A stretch of DNA of 64,000 nucleotides, from NCBI RefSeq assembly GCF_015832195.1, contig NC_052018.1, positions 38,693,052-38,757,051 on the forward strand, in the 5' to 3' direction. The notes below the pieces were generated by a model. It was not told where the DNA came from and made no database searches. It worked only from the letters and a program-made list of their open reading frames with translations. This document shows, in pieces, positions 23,041 through 35,604 of the stretch. This stretch comes from Motacilla alba alba. Taxonomy: Eukaryota > Chordata > Aves > Passeriformes > Motacillidae. The position numbers and the translations under genes were made by a program. Within the stretch, counting starts at the first letter, position 1. Every line of letters begins with the position of its first letter.

Positions 23041-24439
23041 TAACGTTCAAGGTTACACTCAAGTAAAGAAAATATTATGTTGTACTGGCACACCACTACT
23101 ACCAAGAGAGCAAATGAAAAAAGGCATTTAAAATATTTTATAATTTTATCATCATGCATGGTGATAAGGTTGGGTTAATGTAGTTCAGTGATAAGATTAA
23201 GGTGGGTTACCCAATTTCATTTTAAAAGGCCTTGTTACGTATCAAATGGGAAAATCCTAAACCACATCATGTGTCAAAAAAAATTTCTCACCTCTACTTT
23301 ATCAAAGGCGGTTCTTATCATTCCATTAACTGGTAACTTTTAGTTAACATTTGATAAATTCACCACACACCCACACACACATATATATGTATATGTATAT
23401 TTGTATGTACATATACAGGTATAAATAAATATACACTTCAGACAGTTATTATAAACCATCCGTAATGTGCTCACAGCTGTAATTCTGATAAGTTAAAATG
23501 AATTGAAAAGTTAAAATTAACTGGGATAGTGAGACACTAGGAAATCCAAAGACCCTTCAACAAGCTGTTGTTGAGAACATAGCTCATTGAGTCATCAAAA
23601 AGGTATTTTCCTCTTATGAACAAGAAATAGCCATGTGCCTATATATGAGAACATTACTGCTGAAACCATAGCTTCTTTTAGCTGATGATGAAACACTAAA
23701 ACATATTTATATGACCTAGAACACAACCATTCTTGAAAATAATTAGGTAATATATTTTTATAATGTTTAAAGCATGCTTCTATATCTCAATCCAGTTCTT
23801 TTCAGATAAGTAAAACTTGGGTCTCCAGAAACAGTAATGCAATTAGATGTTTCTAAAAATATCATAAGATATGGAAATTACATCTTGTGTGCATGTTGTC
23901 ACTGCCTGTAAAATCTGTTAATTTCCATTAAACTAAACAAAGTTGATATTCATGTGATGATCAAAACTAAACTTGGAAATATTTTCTTTATAATTCGTTT
24001 TACTTTGAGTTTCATCAGAAAATTACATTCTTATGTGTTTTCTTGCCTAAAAAAATTCTGCTATATGACAAGTTACACACAAGGAGTGCCTGTGTCTTTC
24101 CACCACTTCAAAAGAGAGCAGGGAGATTTGGAGTTGTGGAGTTTATCTTCCCAAATCATGATTACTTGTGATAGAACCTAGCTTTCCTGGAGATGGCCAA
24201 ATACTGTACATCCATAGGAACTGGTGCATTAATTCCTTCTTTTGCTTTTCTTGAGTATGCAGCTTTTGCTTTACCTGTTAACCTGCCTTTATCTCAGCCC
24301 ATGGGTTTTCTAGTTTATATTCTTCTGACTTGTCCCAATTCTGTTGGTGGAAGAGCAAGCAAGCAGCTATGTGGTACTTGGTTGCTGGTTGGGGTTAAAC
24401 CATAATAGTTACAAAGGTCTTTAATTTCTAAATTAGATT
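23041..24439. other. Non-coding stretch between CR1 copies
   Basis: AT-rich with a compound CA/TA/TG microsatellite at 23,363-23,434. Open frames on the plus strand at 23,954-24,181 and 24,193-24,405 have no recognisable domains. Part of 24,190-24,440 may be older CR1 body belonging to the following fragment, but I could not match it by eye. Confidence 0.4.
23363..23434. repeat. Compound (CA)n/(TA)n/(TG)n microsatellite
   Basis: CACACACCCACACACACATA passes into ATATATGTATATGTATAT and then TATGTACATATA with interruptions: an alternating purine-pyrimidine tract of about 70 bases. Such tracts can adopt Z-DNA or cruciform structures; here only the repeat is seen. Confidence 0.88.
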
Positions 24440-24575
24440 CACCAGAGAGATTATGGAGTGTCTATCCTTAGACATTTTCCAAGGATGTGGTCCTAAGCAA
24501 CCTATTCACCACTTTGAGTTGAGGATTAAACTAGATAACCATAAAAGTTCTTTTTCAAATGAAGCCTAAATTTGC
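24440..24575 (+). mobile_element. Diverged CR1 LINE 3' end fragment
   Basis: In sense orientation the segment follows the CR1 3' region word by word: ACCAGAGAGATTATGGAGTG (the consensus has AGAGAGGTTGTGGAGTCTC), then CATTTTCCAAGGATGTGGTC, CTAAGCAACCTATTC, TTGAGTTGAGG, and ATTAAACTAGATAACC for the GGACTAGATGATC motif. Many substitutions make it older than the copy at 22,931. The terminal octamer tail has been lost or has diverged. Confidence 0.75.
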
Positions 24576-27500
24576 CTATGAGTACTTCAGAGTCTGTTTA
24601 TCTGGTTACATTATTAAAAAACATCCATAAACTATTGGAAAAAATGGCAAAAAGGAGACAAACATCTGCTGAAATTGGACGTTGCACGCATGCTATGATC
24701 AGAAATACCCCTAGTCTTTGTATTTTAGGGCCTAAGCTTTATAGACAGCAGCTGTGCTATATAGACTGCAGTTCATAGAGGTAAGCAGTGAACTCTTTAG
24801 AAATTAACGCAGAGCCAGCAACATATGAAAAGAAACTTGAGCTGATTGTTGTGGTTTGGAGGTTTCTGTGCCTTGTAACATTTTGCAAAGGTTATCTATG
24901 TCCTCTGAGAGTGCTAGAAATAAGGGTGATTACTTATTGGTTTTGAAAATGTTAATTTTAGTTTCAACATGAATTCGGTTTTCCAGTTATATCTTGTTGA
25001 TATGAATAGCGTTCAGTGTCCAAGCTGATAAGTAATTGAGGCTTTGGGAGTTGGACTGCTCTTGTGCTAATTAAAATCTAATCATCATCATGAGAACAAG
25101 CACCTTCTGAGACTTTTAACTGCAACTCCTAAAGAACCGCTCTCAGAGTTTGCATGCACATAGATCCTTTTTCAAGTGTGAAGGCTGATTAATATGCTGA
25201 ATATATTATACCTGCAATACCACAGTTCCTTACAGGTTTATGCAGAGCAATGATCTCACTCTCAGTTCTATGCATAAAGCTGTGCAACCTTTTCACTTTT
25301 CTCAGGGACTGAGGATACTTTTTCCCCTTCCATCTCCTCAGCCAATGCTATGTGAGCATGTTTCAGGCAGTGTTAAAATTGTTTTAATTATTAGCCCTTT
25401 CTTCAATAAAAGCTCTTTATGCACCTGAATATAATATCAACCCTACCAACATGAAATGTTCTTGTCTTTTACAAGAAAATAATCTAGGAACCAAGTATGG
25501 ATTTATTCATATATATATGTGGATATTGCAGTACAAGTTTGATTTATGCATCCAAGTATAGTTGTGACTTCTTGTTTAGGAATTGAAAATATGCTTTAAG
25601 AAAAATGCTTTTAGATACACTGAGACTGCAAACACTCTTTCTGGAATGGAGTCAACTAGAATATACCATGAATTCTATCCATTTGCTCTTGTGTGATATT
25701 GGAAGATTAAGCTCTCCCAGGCAATTAAAAAGAAAGAAATAAGATCTGATCATGAAAACTACAAGGGAGCATATCAGTCCTGGTGCTTGTAAATAAAAAA
25801 TATTGTTGCATGTTTTATTGTATCTGTAGATTTTAAGAACAAGCAAAACTGTGATAAGGAATTGAATTTTTGATAAATCTTAGGAAAAGAGACAACAAGA
25901 AAATTTAAACACGGGGCATTTCAAACTTTAAGGATAATGACAAAAATTATTGTAGGTCTTTGAATAGTAAAACTCTCAAGGATTACTTGTCATTGCAATC
26001 CTTCTGAACAGTCATCTTAAAAAACACTAATTCCACTCATTTTCAGGCTGCATTTGCTATCTTTTTGCTGTACATTTGCTGCACATGTCAACAGTAGGTG
26101 TGAGTACCTAATGATGGACATGGGACAGGTGATAATTATAAACAGCAAGTTTCCAGTGCTCTCCTGCCATAACCTTCTGGTACTAAAAGTGCGTAAACTC
26201 CATCAAAATTTAAAACTGATAGAAACTTCTGCCCTTTCCCATTGCAAATTCAGGGAAGTACTCATGAAGTGGATATAATGAGAAATAGTTCCTCAGTGGA
26301 AATGATGTGTGAAGGAAAACTTCCTGCAGTGCTAAGATGCTACATGTTTATGCAGGGTTATTTAGTTCAGTCACTTAAAAATTAAATATAATAATTTTGA
26401 TCCAGATTTCTTTGTGGTAGGTCTTTGAGTCATTCTATCAGATAAATCACACTAGTTTTAACTGGAATATAAAGGCAGGTCAACGATATGAAACCAACTT
26501 CTATCAGACAGGTAAAAGAGAGGAAGAGAGTACCTTAGAGAAAACAATAATTTTTGGGGTTGAATTGCAATATTGAGTTTTGGAACTGGTGTTAGAATAC
26601 CTGACAATATGAAAGAAGGCAACCTAGGAATTGGGTTTTGCCCTATTTTGTTAACAAAGAAGGCATGGGAGCCTGTTTATCAAAAGCAAAAGAAAAAGCT
26701 GGGGGTAGACTGGGGCTCCATGGGAGAGATTTCTATTTTAACAAAAAAAGAAATTTGACAGGCCAAATTTAGTCCAGATAGTCAGTTCCCTTGGGGTGGT
26801 TCTACCAACATGGAAGTTTTTTTCCTCTCTTCAGTATAAAAACTTACACATAGCTCATGAAAAGCAGAACAGGAAGGAGACAATACCAAAGGGGAGAAAT
26901 TCTAACTCACTTGAGCCAGTGAAACTTTTGGGCTGTGGAGGGAACCACTCAAGCACAAGCTCAGAGAGGTTCAGTCAGAACAGCATGGTTACAAGAAGGA
27001 AAAATGAAATTATCATAGATCTCATGAGAATATTAACTGATAATAAGGTGATTTAAGGGGATTTGGATATATTCAAAACTTCTTAAATGTATTGGGAAAT
27101 TTTTTTCACATGTTCAATAAAAGAGCTGGACTGTGAAGAAGCCAGTGTGAGAAAATGGGGAAGAGGGAGGACAAAATGCACCAGTCATGCGTAAGCTGTG
27201 TTCCAGTGTCATTGTCTGGTCAAGACCTACATCTAATTGTTGCACTCTGTCCTATCATCTTGCTAAACTCTATTTCATGTGTGATACAGTCTGTGTGTGT
27301 TTGGTGATTTGGTAATGCAGTTTACACTAGACAAGCTGTTGAGTTGGAAAAGAACGAAATCAGAACTATGAAATGCTCAGGATCAGAGCTGGAGACTGAA
27401 TAAAAATGGTGGAGGGTCTGGATATGAATGTTGTCTTAAGACCTGGTCTAGGTTCTGAGGGACTCATGCCTGTAAATCATTAGAGTAAGTGTGTGTAAAT

Positions 27501-29569
27501 GTACCAATCTGCAAACTTCAAGCCTGTTTGATCAGACCCAAGGAAGGGCATAGGCCCATTTTTGTTCTTCACATTCATGTGAGTGCTGTTAGTCTGATGG
27601 GACTCTCAGTAAAGACCTTGTTCTCATACTTGTGATGATCTATGTTTTGGCCTGATATGTTTCTCTGGTGTGCACATGTGTTTGCATCTTTTGAATACAC
27701 GCTCAGCCTCAAAACTGAGCTGGAAATGGGCACTAGCAGCAGCAACATCCAGCAAAGCTGTGAGGAAAAGTCCCCCGGGTTCATCTTCCTTTCACAGTTG
27801 AGATTTTTATTGTTACAGATGTTCAGCAGTACTCAGAACTGACAGGATCTTTTTTCCTTGTCACCTGCACCTCTGTACCTGACATCACTCATACTGAAGC
27901 AGGTCTGTGAGCATTTCTGTTGGATTTTGCAGCAATGCCTTTCAAATTTCCATGTGCTTTAAGCATTTTTTTTAATCTTGCTTCAAAGAACATGGCATAT
28001 CTCTGAAGCCCTGGAATCATTCAAATCTGAAATACTCTGGGGTTTCTGAGTCACACTCTGTAATTTGAAGCATTTAAATCACCTGGGAAGATCTGGGATG
28101 TATTTATTAATTATCTTCCTATAGTGCCAAAAATATATATAGAGATGTACAGCCAAAATTAAAGGCATAATCCTTTCCCCCCCACAACACTCCCCAGAAA
28201 CTAGGTGACTGATCATATTAAGTGGCAATAAGTGTCAGTGAACATCCAAGGCCAGCTGTGTTCTCAAACTCTCTGGACCAGGTTTTAACAACAGGTAGAA
28301 CGTTTTCCTGCAAGGGAATTTTGAACTCTCAAATTAAATTCATGCCTGAATTTTGAATGCTTAGGTGAATCAGACTTTTGAATCTTTTAAATTCAGGCAC
28401 CCTTGTTGCTTAAGGGATATAAAGTCTTCAATCAGCTTTTAGAGGAAAAAGAATTGTCTATCACTCAGCATGTGCCAACAGCGGGTGTCTGATAAATACC
28501 CTTCCTCTTCCTCATTACTATTATAAGTTTATATTGGAAAATAATTTACTGAAGGGTCCACAGCAAAACTTTAGTCCATGTTTGTAGGTGGAAGGGTCTA
28601 GTTTTACAATCTCAGATCTTTCATATTGTTTGATTCCATATGAAATGGATTTCCCACTCCAGCTCCTTCCTCCTCCATTTGCTTCTCTGTTTCTGACTCT
28701 TGCTTAGATATTTTCTTTTGTCATTGCTGGAAGTGAAGGAGAAAGCTCTCCCTACCTGCATATTCATGTAGAAAATATAATTCATGAAATTGCAACTCGT
28801 CTCCAGACTTCCCTCAGTTTTCCTGTTCATGGATCAGTTTCTCTTTCTCATCTACCTGGCTAGATATGAACTGATTTCCTATTTTTATACAATTTCAGGC
28901 TCTATTTTCAAATCTTCTATCCAATAGAAAATGGATAGAAATTCCAAACTTGATGACAGACTCGCAGGTTTTTTTGTCTTCTTTACTACTATCAGCTACT
29001 TAAAGGTATGTAGTAGTAGACCTGAAATAAACTAAAATATATTTTCTACTTTTCTCAAAAACTACTTCTTGTAGTCAAGTCCCTTTTACAGTAGGACACC
29101 ATCTAAGATTAGGCAGACAAAAGAAATGGGTCATGAAATTGTAACAAAAACACAACTACAGAAAACATGTTACCATATTTTCCTTCCCCTGTAACATTCT
29201 CAGTTTATGCTAATTGTTATGTTAGATACCAAAGAGTATCAGGATAGATAGGCTACTTTGACATAAGCTTGCACTAAAAAAAAAAAAAGGTAAATAGTTT
29301 GATTAGTGCTCTGTATTCTACAATAATATATATGCACTGCTTAACAGACAGCTTAACACTGTTAAAATTATTTTTATTATTTTCTAACTGCAAAATCTTA
29401 CAAGTGAGAAAACATCAGAATAATATGTGTTGTATCAAGTATCAGTGGGATTAAAAAAAAACAACAAGGTGTCATTTGGATACTGATAGGTCAAATATTA
29501 ACTTTTGACTTATGTGATAAGAAATGCCTCTTGTTATGACTGGTCATATTTTAGTTGCACACTAAAGCC
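24576..29569. other. AT-rich non-coding stretch
   Basis: No supportable gene. Several 60-86-codon frames exist (for example plus 26,796-27,056 and minus 28,621-28,830) without domain content. The minus frame at 28,621-28,830 has an acceptor-like CTTCACTTCCAG followed by 35 Lys/Arg-rich codons but no usable donor, so it was not called. A C8 run occurs near 28,177-28,184 (CCCCCCCCAC). No repeat family was recognised. Confidence 0.5.
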
Positions 29570-29710
29570 TGACTTTGAATCAGGGCTGTAACCTGGCTTA
29601 TCTTATTGTTCTGACAATTAATTGCAAGAGCACGTAATCAATACACAATTCATTGCCAGTGCCAAACTGTGCCATAAAGCTCAGGAAACTGGCACTGAAA
29701 ATACTTCTTG
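29570..29710. promoter_or_regulatory. Candidate conserved non-coding element
   Basis: A composition change from AT-rich flanks, with CTGACAATTAATTGC (homeodomain and TGACA words), a CACGTAATC segment and TTGCCAGTGCCAA (an NF-I-like palindrome). CAGTGCCA (29,657-29,664) and TGGCACTG (29,690-29,697) form an 8-bp inverted repeat with a 25-base loop. No coding frame fits. This is a pattern-based proposal only. Confidence 0.25.
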
Positions 29711-31009
29711 AAGGATTTGGTTCCTTCTGCTGTTCAAGTTGGTGACAAAAATCCTATTGATCTGAACAAGAACAGAATTTGGTCCTAACTGTTGGATGTT
29801 GTGCCTGTGATTGAGGCTTCTTTTAATGTAAATTGACATGTCTTAGTCTGACAAATTCTTTTCATTATGGTCACTAGGATTGCTTCATGGCCTAAGGCAT
29901 TCATGACTCTAAACTGTTCTTGGCATTTTAAAAAATAATTATTTTAAGCCTATCCTGTCTCTTATTACATTTTTGGTACTTCTCATGCTTCAGTACAAAG
30001 CCTGAAAACATGAACTAGTATAGCACAGGGCAAGGGAGGTGCACAGAAGTTGAGTGCAGCAATTTTTTCAGTGGTTCCTAAGTGTAGTGTCTGCAGCTGA
30101 AATATCAAAGGGTAAATTCAGGACTCTGTTTAAACTGGAGTACTCCCACCAGTTTTGATGTAAGGATGTAACATAAAGCATTTCATAATTATGAAAAAAT
30201 AATAAAATAAATACTAGGCACAAGTGCTTTTTTCTCGCTAGCTTTTAATTAAAACTGGTTTTTGGGGATTTTTTTAACCATGAGCTGCTTTTACTTCACT
30301 AAAAAAGATAGGATGCTGCCAGTCAGAGCAACCTCCACAATTTTGCTGTTCTTTATCAGTTTATTGTAGAGCTTATGATTACAGTCCATTTTTTACAAGA
30401 TGACCTTCTAGAGTGTTTGTGATATTCAAAAATGCACTCAGGTCATGGCATAGATAGTATTTGTGCAATCAATCCTCTCAGCTGCACTGTGTAAAGCTGC
30501 CAATGCAGAAAACATGGCATCTCAGACTAAAGGAATGTAGGAAAATTCCTTGACCTACACTCTAGTTTGCAAATGTAACAGCATTTAAGGGTAGAGGAAA
30601 TGGTAAAAGAAGAAGAGCAGCATTTTCTTGTTAAAAACTTATTAAAAGGGAAAAAAGGAATAGAGGAAAAAAGGACCAGACTATCTGCATTAGCATGCAT
30701 TAACAAGAAAGAATCATTTAGTCAATTCAAAAAGAAATGCTGGGTCTTCTAATGAACATGTAAGATATCTTAAAGAAATAGTGAAGGGAAGAAAAGGCTG
30801 TTACTTTTCCCTATATTGAAAAAAAATATTTTAAAATATATATAAAGATATTTTGATGTTATATAGATGGAATGTCTGAGGGAGGAGTTAATTATCAATT
30901 TCTGTGGTAATTGCATTAGGGGTGACTATGTAATTTTTCACCACAATTAGATTCTACTCTAGCAGTGAAGCTAGCTAGGTGGTAACACCTGAATAATCGT
31001 ATTTTTTAT
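29711..31009. other. AT-rich non-coding stretch
   Basis: Nothing recognisable. A purine-rich part lies at about 30,600-30,800, with an AT-rich TTTTAAAATATATATAAAGA segment at about 30,829-30,850. Confidence 0.5.
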
Positions 31010-31270
31010 ACTGCAGCAGCAGACAAATCAATTATGGATTCTCCCCCCCTCTCATCTCTGTTAGTCATATTTGAAGTTTTGACACTGTGCATTCCGTTTA
31101 TTTGCTGCTGGCCTAATAATCCCCTGCATGCTGGGAAAACCTTTGTTCTCTGACAGAAGTAATAAAGCCGTCTGCTCGATTCCCTCTTGTGAGACACGGA
31201 GTGCTCCCATTTTATTTAATCTGGTGGTGTGTAGCCTTTTCAAAGTAAGCACTTCACAGTGTCTGAATGG
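31010..31270. promoter_or_regulatory. Candidate conserved non-coding element
   Basis: A block of mixed composition with retained CpGs (AAAGCCGTCTGCTCGATTCC, ACACGGAG). It contains several transcription-factor-like words: ATCAATTATGG, CCTAATAATCCCC (a TAATCC OTX/PITX-type core), and GCATGCTGGG. Two overlapping minus frames of 63 and 70 codons cover it, but they have no family features and no splice context. I read it as regulatory rather than coding. Confidence 0.3.
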
Positions 31271-34000
31271 CAAATGACATCCCAGTGACTGGCCTATGTG
31301 ACAAAAAAAACTCGCCTGTCAAGGTAAAAAAACCAATGACTCTTAATTTCAGATTTCCCCTCTTCTCAAGAAAGCTGCATGAGAAACTTGGGTCAAATGG
31401 GTTTTAGCTCTCATTTCTGCTGGAGCATGTGTCTTCCTGTGGAAGTGCTTCAGCTTTTCCCACTCTTCATTCACTCATTCCCACTGAATGGCAGCATACA
31501 GAAAATGAAGAGATCTAAATGCCAGCAGGAGGCTGGCTGCTTTCTTCTAGGCATGTCCTGAGCCCAGTCACCCAGAACAACTTGTGATCCCTGGACAAAG
31601 ACACTCACAGCAGGTGGCCATATCAAGAAATTTTCCTCCTGGAATTAGATATTATTCCAGGAATCACTACTGAGTCAAACATAATGCCCCATCCTGCTGG
31701 GTCAAGTAGGATTTCATTTCAATTTCTTTACACAACGATGCGTTTCATCTTGTCTGCATACAATGACAGTGCTCAGGCATGAAATAAATTGAAGTGCTTG
31801 AAAGACAGAATTATCCCTTGAACCTGCAGCATTCCCGACCCCCAAAACATACATTGTCAAGTGAGTTCCAGATAAGCAGGATCTTCACTGAGTGTTTGTG
31901 CTGCTTGGCTTCCTTTAATCATACTCCCTTTTGTAAAAGGGATTTTCGAGGGGAAAGATAAATCATTGCTGAGGAAAAAGGTCATTTTCAAAAGGCTTTA
32001 AGAGCTTCATTTCATGTGGCTTTTCAAGGTGAAACAGGTAATTCAGTGCAGTGAAAACCTTTTGTATTCAACTTAATTCACAGTTCACACTACCAAGAAA
32101 ACAGTAACAAAAAAAGCTTGAATGAAATTCTTCATTAAAACTGTTCTTATAGGTGTGTGAGCCTCATTTTGTTGTTTGCTAATACATTGGCCTGAATATT
32201 GAAAAATAAATTTATGACTAATACTGAGCTGTCTATTCTGGCTTTAAATCATCTGTGCCTCCAATATTAGATCATTTTCTTCCTGTAGCACAAAAGGCAT
32301 CAATCATTTCTTCTGGGAATCACTTTTGTAACACATCTACTGAATATACTGATACTGAGACATCCAGGCACATCCAGGCACATTGGCATCCTGCTCACAA
32401 CCAGAGGGAGACTCATATTTTTAGGATAGGGTAGCAAATATTTTGCAATGTTTCTTAGGTAATGAGCCTGCCTTATAATATAAGGACTTTTTCTTTACTT
32501 CTTTCAGACTACCAGTGTAGGCCTTACAGATCCCTGACCACAGGTCAGATATCTATCTTTCTTTAAAATATCTGTGCTTTTCTTTTAAACCTCAAGATAT
32601 GACCTCAGTGTAAGACTGACCAGAGCAGTATAGATAATTTGGGTTAGTAGACTAAGTCATGATCCTTTCAACGATAATGAATACACTTTTTTTTTTTTTC
32701 TAATTTTTCTTACTGAGCTGAGTATCCTCTAAAGCATGGCTACACACATTTCACTGTGAACAACTGTGCAAAATGTTCATTAATGTTAATTGAATCGTTT
32801 ATAACCATAAATAATGACCCTGACTGAGAAAGTCTTCTGTCATAATGAAGGAAAAATATTTTTAAAACATGCAAATATATCAAGAATAAGATACACAGAA
32901 ATGGATCCCATTTTACTTTCTTGTTTTTCCCTCACATAAAAATAATGTTGATTAAAATATCTTCAGCTCTGAAACAGAGCATGTACCTGCCCCAGACTAT
33001 TCTAGAAACTGAGGTTAGTCATATTTTAGTAGAAATAGGTAGAAATGCTGCTAAAAATGAAATTTCTTTTGTGATATTACTTCATTCTTTTGTTTTTTCC
33101 TCTTTCGGTGAAACACCAACCCTAAGGAGATGCAACCAATATCACAGATAGAATATACCTAATGAGGGATCCCATGAAGAAATCATGTTCCTAAACTCAT
33201 TTTCCTTTCCCTATCAAATATATTTGTTAAACAAAAGATAACACTCTTGCCTGCAAATCTTTCTTTGTGAAATACAGTTGTTTGTTAAGAACTATCTCAA
33301 AGGGACTGCGCATAGCACATAGAATGAGTCATGCTTATGAATTGTGGCAAAGTACATAATGTAGGTGTGAATCTAGTACAAATATATTGCATCTCTCAAA
33401 ACCAAAAGCCAGTGCCCATTCAGTGCTCTTTAGCAATTGGAGAGGAAATATATATATACTACTTATACAATAATAATTGAAAGGATGACTTAATTTAGAA
33501 GAGAGAATGCCTGCCTTCAAAAATATTTAGTATATTCATCTTGTGAAGCAATTGAATAATGATAATATTGGTAATAATAACAACAACAACAAAGCATTTC
33601 TAGTCTGTACTTTTTTTTTTTCATGCTATCCTGATGACAACAAGAAGACATATCAACCTTGGAAAGAATTCTTCTTCAGTATGTCCTTTATCTGTGGATA
33701 AACCTGGCCTAGAATAGAAGAGATAATCAGGGTAGAAAATAACAAATTTGAGGGAAAATGTGGGTTCAAAAAATTATTATTAAGAGCAAAGCAACTTTTG
33801 AAGTCATTGATGTCCTTCTGGCTGCTGTAATGTAAGAGTATTCAAAAATTTTCTCCATTCTTTCCATTCCTCCAGAAAAAAAAACTAGATGTGTTTCTCA
33901 AGGTAATTTAATCACAAGGGCAATAACAGTTTTCATATAAAACCTTTCTCTTCAAGGCCATTGGTAGAACTTTAACCTAGAAAGAAAGGTATATATTCTA
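31271..34000. other. AT-rich non-coding stretch
   Basis: No gene was recognised. A short ten-base tandem duplication, ACATCCAGGC x2, lies at 32,360-32,379, and a T13 run at about 32,687-32,699. A CT tract ending TTTCAG at about 32,506 is followed by a 37-base segment up to a weak donor, too short to judge. An (AAC)n/(AATA)n simple repeat lies near 33,571-33,592. Confidence 0.5.
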
Positions 34001-34036
34001 GGCCAATGAAAATTTTGGCCAATGCCAATGCCAATT
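34001..34036 (+). promoter_or_regulatory. Cluster of CCAAT words
   Basis: Four CCAAT pentamers occur at 34,003, 34,019, 34,025 and 34,031, with an inverted ATTGG at 33,960. GGCCAATG is repeated exactly at 34,001 and 34,017, and CCAATG recurs with six-base periodicity. CCAAT is bound by NF-Y and, as GCCAAT, by NF-I half-sites. No TATA, CpG island or gene start is evident nearby, so promoter function is doubtful. Confidence 0.25.
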
Positions 34037-35294
34037 TTTGTAATTCTAAAGTAAATCAGGGCCTCTCAGTGTATTCCAGCATCTTCAGAAAAAAAAGTTA
34101 TTGGGGAAATCCCAATTAATTTTCTGGAGTAGATAATTATCTTATTAATGTGATCTGAATCAGAAATATTATGTTGTGTATTGAATTTTTCCAAATGCCA
34201 TTGATCACACAAAACCTTTATATTACATTTAAGTTTGTGACAAAATAAATATATCAGCCTTGTAAGGAAAAATGTATACTTCTCACAGTTATTATTTGGT
34301 CAGGATCAGAATTTACACTCCTTTGAGCCACACAGCTATTTTTTTTTTTAATTTAAATTTCTGATTTTTTTTCTTATCACATGGGCATTAGATTATTTTG
34401 GTTTTTGTTCTTGTTTTTTTTCCTAGTTTTTCAGCTGCTTTTCCCTATTTTTTTCTCCAAACTTCATAATGCTGAAAGTTACACCAAAAGCAGAAAGTAG
34501 TTCTCCACCTTTCAGAAAAATTATTTCTGTATAGTTAGAAAGGGAAAGTTACATATATAAAGAAACAAACAAAAAACCCACATCCAGAAGATAATTCTAG
34601 AATTAGCTGAGAGAATCTATTACTAGCGACAAATACCAAAATCTAAAGTGATTTTTTTTCACTGCCAACTGAAATGGCTTCATTTAAGGAAAGACACAGA
34701 ATGATTTTTCAGTAATCTTGTCCATTGGCTATGGAAAGGAGTAAAAAGAAGTTCAGTGAGGAGATAAAATGTTGTGGTGATGTTGTCTCAGATATAAGTC
34801 TTGCCAACACAAACATTTCTCTGTAATCAGAGCCCCAGAAAGCTAATGACCCTATTCTTTCAGAAGACAGGAAAAAAACTGAGAGCACAGTTTGTTTTCC
34901 TTCTTAAAGAATTGCAAGCAATCGTGAAAATGATGACACAGTTAATTTTGTCGCTTATAAAAACATATGCATTGTTTTTGTCTAGTTTTCTTAAGATTTC
35001 AAACAATTTCACTGGAAAAAAAAAATCAAAACAAAAGGCCTAAAGACCTTCCATGATGATGAAGTGAATTCCCATAAATGCTTAGTCCAAAAAATAATAT
35101 TCCTTCTTCTTTTCTTCTGATTGTTAATTCAACGCTTATTCTGAATTGCAGCCAGAATACACAAACCCCCCCAATATTTAATGATTGTGATCTACCTTAA
35201 AATTTTTTTACTTCATGAAAGAATGCTGCCAATCAATGTTGTTTGCTAACATATATTTCAATTTGTTTAATTGACAAGAAAATGTTATTTTCTT

Positions 35295-35333
35295 ATACGT
35301 ATATGTATATGTAGATGTATATGTATATGTATA
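35295..35333. repeat. Degenerate (TATATG)n microsatellite
   Basis: ATACGTATATGTATATGTAG and ATGTATATGTATATGTATAA: an interrupted hexameric alternating tract. Confidence 0.88.
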
Positions 35334-35590
35334 ATCAGTAATCAAGGGAAATACAGGGAAAATCACTTAAATCCCAACCAATCCACACACATTATGTTAT
35401 GGAAAAGGTATTCTTATTCTGACTAAATTGATTTTATTTTCCAGGATTAGTTAATTGAAAGAAACAAAGATACCTATCAGTCATTTCATAAATCAATTTT
35501 CTTGGCTTGCTGCATTTACATCAATAACTATGTATTTCAAAGCAAGACTTTACAAGATAATTTATCATGTTTACATCAGTGATAAGCACA

Positions 35591-35604
35591 AACACACACA
35601 CACA
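35591..35604. repeat. (CA)n microsatellite
   Basis: About seven CA units in an A-rich context. Confidence 0.85.

Noticed and set aside
28621..28830. Lys/Arg-rich minus exon after CTTCACTTCCAG
   Set aside because: No donor, no poly(A) signal and no partner exon.
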